Origin: Bacteroidales bacterium UBA5621
GTDB lineage: Bacteria > Bacteroidota > Bacteroidia > Bacteroidales > VadinHA17
Direction of reading: 5' to 3'
Length of the DNA stretch: 14,696 nucleotides
Assembly (NCBI GenBank): GCA_002424525.1
Contig: DIKJ01000069.1
Location: 1-14,696 of the forward strand
The notes under the pieces are model-generated. The model saw nothing but the letters and a program-made list of their open reading frames with translations. It was not told the DNA's origin and did no database searches. Shown here in pieces: positions 1 to 7,050 of this stretch (position 1 is its first letter; every line of letters starts with the position of its first letter). Made by a program: the position numbers and the translations under genes.

Positions 1-412
1 ATCTTTTAATTTAGAAAATTAGGTATTATTTATTATTGGTTACATTTTCCCTTCTCCTGCATTTCTGGGGTACAAGTTTGGAGCAAAGAGCCGGGTGAGA
101 GTGTTGTTGTGTTATCCGACAAGGTGGTGGCAGATTGTGAAATTGATATCAGATAAAAGGCTTCAAGGCATGAAGTCGAAAAATGTATTCTAATTATAGA
201 AATATAAAAATCAGATAATTATTATGCAAATCCATAAAATAAAATTAAGTAAAAACAGTTTATATTCAGTTAATAATCTTATGCCTAAACTGGTTTGTTC
301 AGGAATATTAACTTTGGCTTGAATAAAGAACCTGATTGGCAAATAATGGTGAAATTCATATGTGAGATACATTCATTCGATTTTTCTAACTATTAATTTA
401 AATCTTAAGGTC
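1..412. other. AT-rich non-coding leader region
   Basis: No open frame enters from the left edge on the plus strand: all three frames meet a stop within the first 25 bases. I see no convincing gene, RNA gene or terminator here. The stretch from about 180 to 300 is strongly A/T rich. The only signal I can support is a promoter-like box at 309-316, listed separately. A GTG at 362 could extend the following gene by 17 codons, but those codons would push the signal peptide away from the N-terminus, so I treat them as untranslated. Confidence 0.6.
309..316 (+). promoter_or_regulatory. Bacteroidota-type -7 promoter box
   Basis: TAACTTTG is an exact match to the Bacteroidota housekeeping -7 consensus TAnnTTTG. 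A TTTG lies upstream at 294-297, but the 11-nt gap is shorter than the usual ~19, so the -33 part is weak. It would give a leader of about 90 nt before the lipoprotein start at 413. Confidence 0.45.
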
Positions 413-1045
413 ATGAAAAAAACAATTCTCAAATTAGGAAGTCTTTTGATGCTGTTTGCTGTTGCCGGAGTTCTTTCCTGTGAAGGGCCTGAAGGTCCCC
501 AGGGTCCTGCAGGGGCTGCAGGGGCTGCAGGAGCTGCAGGAGCTACCGGGGCTGCAGGAGCTACAGGAGCCACCGGAGCTGCCGGTCAGGACGGAAATGC
601 CAATGTCACGATCGTTAGTCTGTTAAGCAAAGACATTACCTGGATCGAAGGGGAGTACCTGGGTCGTCCGGCCAATGTTTTTTCCCTGGCATCCGAGGAG
701 GTGAATGACGATATTATCAACCATGGCACCGTACTTGGATATTGCTCTCTCTTTGATGAATGGTTTCATCTGCCATTGACATGGGAAGATGAATCTGGTA
801 CCACAAGATTATACGTTCTGCATTCCTATTCACCAAATACCATTACTCTGTATGCCTATGAGACCGGTGGGGTTCTGGATCCTGTTGATATTGACCAATA
901 CAGGTTTCTGCTTATCACTGATAATACTGTTACCAGTCCAAAGGGAGTATCAGCCGGGGAGGAGATCCTTAAAAAGCTAAGCAAGGCAGGAGTTGACGTT
1001 AACAACTACTACGAAGTAATGACCTACTTTGAGCTTAAGTATTAA
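413..1045 (+). CDS. Collagen-like repeat lipoprotein
   Basis: Predicted surface or periplasmic lipoprotein of 210 residues; function unknown. The ATG at 413 is preceded by AAGG at a good distance and opens directly into a lipoprotein signal peptide (MKKTILK, hydrophobic core, then V-L-S-C with the lipidated cysteine at residue 23). Immediately after comes a collagen-like Gly-X-Y stalk of 13 triplets (Gly at every third position, 25 to 61). It is rich in GAA and GAT triplets and encoded by an almost exact 9-nt repeat. Residues 62-210 form a globular domain without a motif I recognise; it contains YRFLLIT near the C-terminus. Such short collagen-like lipoproteins are common in Bacteroidota, where the repeat probably acts as a rigid spacer. 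Followed after ~350 nt by the T9SS protein, apparently with its own promoter. Confidence 0.85.
   Translation: MKKTILKLGSLLMLFAVAGVLSCEGPEGPQGPAGAAGAAGAAGATGAAGATGATGAAGQDGNANVTIVSLLSKDITWIEGEYLGRPANVFSLASEEVNDDIINHGTVLGYCSLFDEWFHLPLTWEDESGTTRLYVLHSYSPNTITLYAYETGGVLDPVDIDQYRFLLITDNTVTSPKGVSAGEEILKKLSKAGVDVNNYYEVMTYFELKY
485..595 (+). repeat. In-frame 9-nt coding repeat (Gly-X-Y)
   Basis: Tandem units close to GGGGCTGCA and GGAGCTACC encode the collagen-like triplets of the lipoprotein. The units are most uniform from about 511 to 585. Because the unit is a multiple of three, slippage would change stalk length without breaking the frame. Confidence 0.8.
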
Positions 1046-1394
1046 TCAGAGTAAGAGGAGTATTTATTAAGAGACACCGGGTACCGCGCCAGCGTGGTGA
1101 CGAAGTTATTTCGCTACTGAGCCTATCGCGGGATATCCTCTATTTCTGTTGTTTTCAGCTTTTCGGCTTATGTATTACATCGGGTCAAAATTTACCCCGG
1201 GATTTACAGGCATTTGTCGGACATTAGTTTTATATTTGTAGTGTCGGATAATTACCTTTTAGAGCAAACTGTGCTGTTTAACCATTAAACTAAACAAGAT
1301 GAGACAGATGCACTCATTCCCCACACATAAATTTCCTGGCAACTCCACCACAGCCGGAATATCAGCCGAAAAGCACATCAGAAAACAATCGCTT
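1046..1394. other. Intergenic region ahead of the T9SS gene
   Basis: The 349 bases between the lipoprotein stop and the preferred start of the next gene hold no supported gene. They contain the -7 box at 1231-1238 and a 7-nt direct repeat TGTCGGA (1215-1221 and 1242-1248) that brackets it. Bases 1299-1394 are open in frame with the downstream gene and could be translated if the ATG at 1299 is used. No clear hairpin terminator follows the lipoprotein gene. Confidence 0.5.
1231..1238 (+). promoter_or_regulatory. Bacteroidota-type -7 promoter box
   Basis: TATATTTG matches TAnnTTTG exactly. A TTTG occurs at 1213-1216 with a short 14-nt spacer. Transcription would begin near 1245, about 55 nt before the ATG at 1299 and 150 nt before the ATG at 1395. 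Confidence 0.55.
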
Positions 1395-4300
1395 ATGAGA
1401 AGAACCATAATGTGTGTCAGACCTGCGGTTATTGCCTTAATGGTAGTAGTGTTCCTGTCAGGGACTCTCTCCGGGCAGGTAGCCACTCTGCAAAACTGGA
1501 CCAATCTTTATCATGGCACAACTACCACCCAACAAAACATTCCTTATTCAATTTCTGCCGGAAGCGATGCAAACCGTATCCTTGTTGTTGCCATTGCATC
1601 CACAAGGACTGCTGCCGGGCCATTATCTGTGGCACTCAGTTACGGAGGCCAGCCGCTGACACTTGCGAATGGTGATATGGGCCTGAGCACGATGCAGCAT
1701 ACTGCACTGTATTATCTGAATGAAGCCGGCCTCGACGCTGCTATTTCGGAAATTCTGGAAGTTACAGTAAGTGGCGGGACGATGCATATTACTGATGTAT
1801 GGGCTGCAGTTTTTGACTATGTTAATCAGGATCCTCCTTTGGCCACCACTGACACCTATAACAGTGGATCAGGTGGCATAACAAGTTATGCATTCAACCC
1901 GCCACTGACAATAAACGCTTATAATCAGGCTGTCGAAGTCGTAAACACCCGTACCAGCGGTAAGGATAATTACTGTGACATCAGCTTTACGCCAGACTGG
2001 GCAATGATAGATGAGCAAACCATTTCCTATAAAATTGGTTTCAGTGGGGCTAGTATTAAGAACGGTATAGCCAACCGCACCACACCGGTCACAGATGTTT
2101 CAGATGATTTTGCAACCAGTTTCAGTCAAAGTACTCTTGCTTCCTTAACCGCCCTGATCCTGAACTACGAGCCACCACCACCGCCAACCATTCAGGCATC
2201 AGATATCATATTCAGTGATGTCACATCCTCTTCCATGACAATAAGCTGGACCAATGGCGACGGGACAAACAGGATAGTTCTTTTGAAAGCAGGTGATCCT
2301 GTCGACAGCGACCCTGTTTTCGGGACAACCTACACAGCCAGCAATCTCTTCGGAAACGGGTCAGAAATTGGAACTGGTAATTTTGTGGTATATAACGGAA
2401 CCGGGAACAGCGTAACAGTACTTAATCTTGACGCCAAAACCACATATCATGTAGCTATCTATGAATTCAGCGGCCCTCCCGGACTTGAATTTTACCTTGA
2501 AGATCCGGCAAGGGGCAGTCAGATTACCGGCCCTGAAACCGCTTTAACCGACGATTACCGCTCCAACGGATCAGGCAACTGGGAGACGGCAGGAATCTGG
2601 CAGACCTTCGACGGTGAAGCCTGGGTAACAGCAGGCACGGCTCCCAACTCAATGAGCGGGGCCATTACTATCCGCTACGGACATGAAATTGCCGTTACAT
2701 CAAACCTGACCGTGGATCAGGTGGTGATCACTGCCAGTGGTCAGGTTACGGTGAACCCGGGTGTGACGCTCACCATTGCCGATGGAGATGATGATACCGA
2801 TTTCTTTGTAAGGGGAACCCTTATTAATGGAGGGACCATAACAGCCACAGGTATTTTAGCATTCGACAGCGGCTCTGTTTACCAGCATACGGCTAATGGT
2901 GGCGCAATACCTGCCGCCGTGTGGGATGCAAATTCACTCTGCTCAGTAACAGGAGTAACCAGCAATACACTTACGGGATTTGGTCAGAGCTTTGGGAATT
3001 TTACGTGGAACTCCCAGGGCCAGACATCTGTTGTACCCATGAATGCAAATATCACGGTAAAGGGCAATTTTACCCTGACCAGCACAGGGACAGGGAGACT
3101 GGCTTTAATAGACGATAACACTTCACGAACAATAACAGTATCAGGGAATTATATTCAGACCGGAGGTATATTTGATCTTAACTTTTCACCTCCAAGCACC
3201 TCAACAGCTTATCTGACAGTAGCCGGAAATTTCTCGTTCACAGGAGGGACCATCACCGAATCCTCAAACCTTGGAAGGGGTTCCGTTATTTTTAACGGTA
3301 CCGGCGCCCCACAGGTCTATACGGCCGGTGGTACTCTGGCCAACACTATTGATTTCACTGTTCCCGGCGTAGCTTTCCTGCAGATGGGAACAGGAGCAAA
3401 CCCTTCAGTAATCAGTGGTAGTAACGGAACGTTTACTTTGTCAGCAGGAGCAACGCTTGGTATTACCAGTCCCTCGGGCATAACAACAGGTACCACTGGT
3501 TCGAATTCAGGTAATATCCAGGTAACAGGCACCCGCTATTTCAATGAAGGTGCAAATTATGTTTACAATGGGTCAGGTAATCAAAATACCAACGTCGGGC
3601 TTCCTTCAACAGTTAAAAGTCTGGTTTTAAACAATACCGGCGGAATAGTGACCCTCAACTCAGCCCGCACCATAACGAGTTTTTCCATCACCACCGGCTC
3701 GAAAGCCAACCTGGGTAATGGGTTTATACATGCCACTGAAATGCTCATTCTCGGAGGAGAGTGGCAGGCGGCTGGCTCATACGGTCATCCAAGCTCTAAT
3801 GCAGAATTTAAGAATGATGTGTTCTTTGCTACCTCAACTGGTATAGTAAACAACTCTCCTTCTGCCGGTACCTGGCTAGGGCTTACTAATGACTGGAACA
3901 CAGCCTCGAACTGGATCGGAGGAGTTCCCACAACGGATACCGATGCGAAGATCTATTCATTCACGGCCAATCAGCCGGTTATCTCCGGAATGCCGACCGC
4001 TGTGAGCAACAGCATTACGATAAATACCGGTGCATCGCTCACGATCGGTCCCGCAGGAAGCGCAACCGTGACCAGCCTGATCAACAACGGCACGCTCAAC
4101 CTTGGATCTGCTGCCACAGGCATTGCGTCGCTGATCGTTGATGATTACTCAGGCAGCGGGATTGAAAACATACAGATGTATCTCACAGGCGGAGGCAATG
4201 AAGGCAATTATCCCTATCATTACATTTCTTCCCCCGTTCAATCACTCTCTGCAGATGTTTTTGTAACCGGACAGGAACGCTCATGGGATCTGGTGGCTTA

Positions 4301-5531
4301 CTACGAGGACCTTGTGGGGGTCAGTCAGCATTTAGGCTGGGTAGCCTGGGACGGATACGACTACTCGATTGAAGACTACCCTGAAAATCCCGGAGATTAC
4401 AGAACTTTCAACACCCTGGTTCCGGGGATAGGATACAACGTTTACTTCTACGAGCCTTTCGTTGTCAAGACCTTTGGCGGAAACCTTAATACATCTGATT
4501 TTGAGATCGAAGAGCTTTCTTATACGGGAGAGGAAGATAACAGTGAGATAAAAGGATGGAATCTCCTGGGGAACCCGTTCTCATCGAGCCTTGACTGGGA
4601 TGCCATAGCAGTATCCTTTCCTGAAGGGGGTGACATTGAAAATGCAATTTACTTTAACAGAAACGGCTCCTGGGTCTCCTATGTCGATGGGGTTGGCACG
4701 ACCGGTGACGTAACGGGCAACATACCTCCGATGCAGGGATTCTTCGTTAAGACAAATGCTTCGGGACAATCGCTTACACTGCCTCTCGAGGCCAGGGTTC
4801 ACAGCACACAGAACAGGTACAAGGGGGACGGGAAGACTATCCCGCTTATCAGGCTTAAGATTGAAAACAATAAGTATTCCGATGAAACGGTCATCAGGTT
4901 TGACGACAAAGCCAAAACCACATTCGATGTTAATCTTGATGCCCGTAAATTCGATAAATCAGGTTTCCGTGCAGGTCTGTGGACCATGAACGGCTCCGTG
5001 AGCTACAGCATCAACAGCATCCCGTTCCCGGAGACTGAAACGCAGATCCGGGCAGGTATAAATATCTTAGAATCGGGCACATACAGGATATCGGCCAGTC
5101 AGTTGCAGGAGGCAAGCGATTACAATGTCTTCCTTACCGATAAGTTAACCGGGACAACCATTAACCTGAGAAACACTCCTTCGCTGAGCTTCACCGCATC
5201 GCGGGGAGTTACCGAGGACCGGTTCGTGATCAGGATAACCAGCCTGTTTACCGTTGCCGGTTCGGAGATTACCGATGTTAAAGAAACCAGTTTCAATATT
5301 TACACAACAAGGGGCTTTATAAATATCCAGACCATTTCCGAAGAGTGGGACGGAAAAGCCGGATCGGTGGAGGTGTCGGACCTGTTTGGCAGGACCGTCA
5401 GCAGGATCGACAATACAGAGTTCCGGAAGAACTCGCTTATTCAGGTACCGTCTGCCGGACCGCAAGGGGTCTATTTTGTCATAATGAAGTCGGGGGTGAT
5501 GAGGTATGCGGGGAGAGTTGTTGTTAAGTAG
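1395..5531 (+). CDS. Giant T9SS-exported multidomain protein
   Basis: A 1378-residue exported protein, probably a cell-surface adhesin-like or structural protein. From the ATG at 1395 it begins with a signal peptide (MRRTIMCVRPAV, hydrophobic core, cleavage near SGQVA). An in-frame ATG at 1299 would add 32 hydrophilic residues ahead of it, so I prefer 1395. After an N-terminal beta domain comes a fibronectin-III-like domain (about 266-375). From about 386 there is a long Ser/Thr/Gly/Asn-rich stretch of repeated beta-strand segments with phrases such as GTLINGGTIT and LINNGTLNL, which suggests a beta-helix. The segment around GWNLLGNPFSS (about 1054) resembles C-terminal modules of other Bacteroidota secreted proteins. 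The last ~70 residues (VEVSDLFGR, then GVYFVIMKSG, ending RVVVK) are a type A T9SS sorting domain. That domain should direct passage across the outer membrane and anchoring or release. No catalytic motif was recognised. Ligand unknown. Confidence 0.85.
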   Translation: MRRTIMCVRPAVIALMVVVFLSGTLSGQVATLQNWTNLYHGTTTTQQNIPYSISAGSDANRILVVAIASTRTAAGPLSVALSYGGQPLTLANGDMGLSTMQHTALYYLNEAGLDAAISEILEVTVSGGTMHITDVWAAVFDYVNQDPPLATTDTYNSGSGGITSYAFNPPLTINAYNQAVEVVNTRTSGKDNYCDISFTPDWAMIDEQTISYKIGFSGASIKNGIANRTTPVTDVSDDFATSFSQSTLASLTALILNYEPPPPPTIQASDIIFSDVTSSSMTISWTNGDGTNRIVLLKAGDPVDSDPVFGTTYTASNLFGNGSEIGTGNFVVYNGTGNSVTVLNLDAKTTYHVAIYEFSGPPGLEFYLEDPARGSQITGPETALTDDYRSNGSGNWETAGIWQTFDGEAWVTAGTAPNSMSGAITIRYGHEIAVTSNLTVDQVVITASGQVTVNPGVTLTIADGDDDTDFFVRGTLINGGTITATGILAFDSGSVYQHTANGGAIPAAVWDANSLCSVTGVTSNTLTGFGQSFGNFTWNSQGQTSVVPMNANITVKGNFTLTSTGTGRLALIDDNTSRTITVSGNYIQTGGIFDLNFSPPSTSTAYLTVAGNFSFTGGTITESSNLGRGSVIFNGTGAPQVYTAGGTLANTIDFTVPGVAFLQMGTGANPSVISGSNGTFTLSAGATLGITSPSGITTGTTGSNSGNIQVTGTRYFNEGANYVYNGSGNQNTNVGLPSTVKSLVLNNTGGIVTLNSARTITSFSITTGSKANLGNGFIHATEMLILGGEWQAAGSYGHPSSNAEFKNDVFFATSTGIVNNSPSAGTWLGLTNDWNTASNWIGGVPTTDTDAKIYSFTANQPVISGMPTAVSNSITINTGASLTIGPAGSATVTSLINNGTLNLGSAATGIASLIVDDYSGSGIENIQMYLTGGGNEGNYPYHYISSPVQSLSADVFVTGQERSWDLVAYYEDLVGVSQHLGWVAWDGYDYSIEDYPENPGDYRTFNTLVPGIGYNVYFYEPFVVKTFGGNLNTSDFEIEELSYTGEEDNSEIKGWNLLGNPFSSSLDWDAIAVSFPEGGDIENAIYFNRNGSWVSYVDGVGTTGDVTGNIPPMQGFFVKTNASGQSLTLPLEARVHSTQNRYKGDGKTIPLIRLKIENNKYSDETVIRFDDKAKTTFDVNLDARKFDKSGFRAGLWTMNGSVSYSINSIPFPETETQIRAGINILESGTYRISASQLQEASDYNVFLTDKLTGTTINLRNTPSLSFTASRGVTEDRFVIRITSLFTVAGSEITDVKETSFNIYTTRGFINIQTISEEWDGKAGSVEVSDLFGRTVSRIDNTEFRKNSLIQVPSAGPQGVYFVIMKSGVMRYAGRVVVK

Positions 5532-5534
5532 TGA

Positions 5535-5693
5535 GCGTGGAGAGAAGCACAGGGCTCAGGGCTCAGAGCACAGGGCAAAAGGTAAGGAGTGAGGAGTGAG
5601 GAGTGAGGAGTGAGCGTAAAGCGTAAAGCGTAGAGCGTAGAGCGCAGCCCTCCTTCGCTGAAGCTACGGAGGGTAGGAAGCGTGGAGCGTGGA
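5535..5693 (+). repeat. Mosaic of 7-nt tandem repeats
   Basis: Directly after the T9SS gene stop. Units in order: GCGTGGA (5535-5541); four CAGRGCN units (CAGGGCT, CAGGGCT, CAGAGCA, CAGGGCA; 5550-5577); four exact GGAGTGA (5586-5613); two GCGTAAA (5614-5627); two GCGTAGA (5628-5641); a palindrome with arms CCCTCC (5648-5653) and GGAGGG (5668-5673); then two GCGTGGA (5680-5693). All units are seven bases long although their sequences differ. No plausible protein is encoded. Confidence 0.85.
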
Positions 5694-5734
5694 GAGATAT
5701 TTATCATGTTTTGGATAAATACGAACCAATAAGG

Positions 5735-5765
5735 GTTGATTTGTTAAATATATTAGATACTTTTG
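5735..5765 (+). promoter_or_regulatory. Promoter of the short PF-repeat peptide gene
   Basis: TACTTTTG at 5758-5765 matches TAnnTTTG exactly. GTTG at 5735-5738 stands 19 nt upstream, one base off the TTTG -33 element at the usual spacing. The start codon at 5817 lies ~50 nt downstream. This is the best two-part promoter in the window. Confidence 0.6.
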
Positions 5766-5816
5766 TAACAATTGTCCGAAATTCTTCACTTTAGATTTTA
5801 GTCAGGGCAGGATAGA

Positions 5817-5987
5817 ATGACGAAAAGGAAGCGATATATAAAGCCGGCCGTGGTCAGGGTGAAACTCGATCCGGCCATTTCCCTGATGCTGCTGAGTCCA
5901 CCCCCTGACCCGGAGCCCATGGCAGATGGTACGAAGGGCAGTGATAATCCTTTCGCAAGTCCTTTCGGTGATAGTCCGTTCAGTTAA
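5817..5987 (+). CDS. 56-residue peptide with C-terminal PF repeats
   Basis: A short gene, ATG to a double stop TAATAA, with a good Bacteroidota promoter ~50 nt upstream. The peptide begins MTKRKRYIKPAVVRVKLD (basic), continues through a short hydrophobic stretch (ISLMLL), a proline-rich acidic linker (SPPPDPEP), and ends DNPFASPFGDSPFS, with three Pro-Phe pairs at residues 45-46, 49-50 and 54-55. It lacks a typical signal peptide and any enzyme motif. I recall, unverified, similar 50-60 residue Bacteroidales proteins with a basic YIKP-type start and a PF-rich end; function unknown. The layout (basic conserved head, variable linker, small repetitive tail) would fit a ribosomally made, modified peptide or a small regulator, but nothing proves either. 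It converges on a methyltransferase gene 32 nt away. Confidence 0.7.
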   Translation: MTKRKRYIKPAVVRVKLDPAISLMLLSPPPDPEPMADGTKGSDNPFASPFGDSPFS

Positions 5988-6019
5988 TAAGGTCTATCGT
6001 TCAGCTTAGCCTGAAGGGT
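5988..6019. terminator. Weak hairpin between convergent genes
   Basis: The 32 nt between the convergent peptide and methyltransferase genes contain TTCAG (6000-6004) and CTGAA (6011-6015), a 5-bp stem with a 6-nt loop. There is no U-tract, so a bidirectional terminator is only a guess. Confidence 0.2.
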
Positions 6020-6805
6020 TTAAGAATTTACAGCTATCAGGCATCCGTAATCAGAAGAGGAATAATCTTTTATCCGATAGTTCGCCCGGGTCAGTTCACT
6101 TTTGATCTCATCTTCCGTGAAATAATGGATGAAATCCGGCACGAGCCTGTCGCCGATTTCTGTTTTATCTTTCGTGCTGAAGATCCTGAAAAAATCGGAT
6201 ACCTTTTTAATGATCCTCTCATGCCTGCTTCTTTTTCTTACCCAAAGGAATGAGATCATAAGTGGCGCTCCCTCCTTCAGGAACGGATATAATCCTTCAA
6301 GAAACGTGATCCTTTTCTTTTGTCCCGCCATTAGTGAATATGCCCCCCACCCTATTATTATCCCGTCGTACTTTTTAATCTCACCGGGGACAGAATTTCT
6401 GGCTAGGTATCTGATTTTATTGTTATTCCCGTTCTTCTCGAGCAATCTGTTGCCATACTCAACCAGGAGTTCATTGCATTCGTAGCCGTCAACTTCAAAT
6501 CCCATCCCGCTAAGTGCAAGAACTTCCCTTCCCCCTCCGGCAGCTATCAGCAGAATGCTTTTTGCACCTGTGAAATGCTTTTCGATCATCGCTTTCTCCC
6601 ACTTGAACAATCCCGAAAGATTGTATTTGTCGTCGGTGTAATGGCCCGTATTATTATAGAACAGCTCGTCGGACCAGTCAAGGCTTTTTTCACTCATCAC
6701 GCCCAGCCAGAAACCCGACAGGAGGGCGTCAATAAGGTTGTAAGCCTTTCTGATAAACCGGAAGGACCAGTGAGAGAGTCTGGCTGTGAATTTATACCCG
6801 CCCAT
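6020..6805 (-). CDS. Class I SAM-dependent methyltransferase
   Basis: A 261-residue protein with a Rossmann-type methyltransferase core. Motif I is IAAGGGREVLAL (about residues 87-98), the SAM-ribose acidic residue is likely E109 in GYEC, and DGIIIGWGAYSL (147-158) corresponds to the motif IV strand. The first ~36 residues contain a hydrophobic segment (IDALLSGFWLGV) that may be an amphipathic or membrane-associated helix. M37 is an alternative start, but the -7 box 25 nt upstream favours the longer form. The target is not evident: nothing resembles specific DNA, rRNA or quinone methyltransferase signatures. The gene is transcribed alone and converges on the 56-residue peptide gene, which raises but does not prove the idea that they act together. 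Assignment to the superfamily is secure; substrate is unknown. Confidence 0.85.
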   Translation of the reverse strand: MGGYKFTARLSHWSFRFIRKAYNLIDALLSGFWLGVMSEKSLDWSDELFYNNTGHYTDDKYNLSGLFKWEKAMIEKHFTGAKSILLIAAGGGREVLALSGMGFEVDGYECNELLVEYGNRLLEKNGNNNKIRYLARNSVPGEIKKYDGIIIGWGAYSLMAGQKKRITFLEGLYPFLKEGAPLMISFLWVRKRSRHERIIKKVSDFFRIFSTKDKTEIGDRLVPDFIHYFTEDEIKSELTRANYRIKDYSSSDYGCLIAVNS

Positions 6806-6829
6806 TTGGAAAATGATTTTGCTTTAGTT

Positions 6830-6837
6830 CAAAGATA
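6830..6837 (-). promoter_or_regulatory. Bacteroidota-type -7 box for the methyltransferase
   Basis: Read on the minus strand, TATCTTTG matches TAnnTTTG exactly. It ends 24 nt before the start codon at 6805, predicting a short leader. No good -33 element is seen. Confidence 0.5.
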
Positions 6838-6893
6838 ATATTTTCAGGTGTATCTGATCTGGGGTGGTATTGAATTCCAGACCCCCCTTTTGA

Positions 6894-6993
6894 TTCCCCC
6901 CGGCGGGGGGAAAAACTCTGCGGATTCTTTACAAATCTCTAATAGGTGTTGAGATTTTTCTCCCCCCCCGGGGGAGATCCCGCTTTAGCGGGA
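6894..6993. repeat. Cluster of GC-rich palindromes
   Basis: Three hairpins in 100 bases. First: TTCCCCCC / GGGGGGAA around a GGC loop (6894-6912). Second: TCTCCCCC / GGGGGAGA around CCC (6959-6977). Third: TCCCGC / GCGGGA around TTTA (6978-6993). They lie in the divergent gap between the methyltransferase and the Wzi-like gene, just upstream of the latter's promoter. They resemble dispersed repetitive extragenic palindromes rather than a U-tailed terminator. Confidence 0.75.
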
Positions 6994-7022
6994 GAGGGGG
7001 TTTCTCTTCTGTTAATAAATCC

Positions 7023-7030
7023 TATATTTG
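7023..7030 (+). promoter_or_regulatory. Bacteroidota-type -7 box for the Wzi-like gene
   Basis: TATATTTG matches TAnnTTTG exactly. TTTC at 7001-7004 stands 18 nt upstream as a one-mismatch -33. The start codon at 7051 is about 20 nt downstream. This placement argues against the upstream in-frame TTG at 6946, which would make the palindromes coding. Confidence 0.55.
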
Positions 7031-7050
7031 TTACACCATTTGATCAGCCG

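Noticed and set aside
373..573. Minus-strand frame rich in Ala-Pro repeats
   Set aside because: It is the antisense image of the collagen-like 9-nt repeat; the plus-strand frame has a signal peptide and lipobox.
112..1251. TTATCCGACA at 112-121 and its reverse complement TGTCGGATAA at 1242-1251
   Set aside because: A single 10-nt inverted pair 1.1 kb apart with no matching flanks is weak; it could be an element end or chance.
1299..1394. Upstream ATG start for the T9SS gene
   Set aside because: Open and preceded by an A-rich stretch, so not impossible, but it places 32 hydrophilic residues before an otherwise normal signal peptide.
5648..5673. Rho-independent terminator for the T9SS gene
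   Set aside because: The palindrome has no following U-tract and resembles the other dispersed repeats more than a terminator.
5535..5693. Possible CRISPR array in the repeat tract
   Set aside because: Units are 7 nt and contiguous, without unique spacers or cas genes.
6946..7050. Upstream TTG start for the Wzi-like gene
   Set aside because: The added 35 residues would be encoded by the palindrome cluster and promoter, and would bury the signal peptide.
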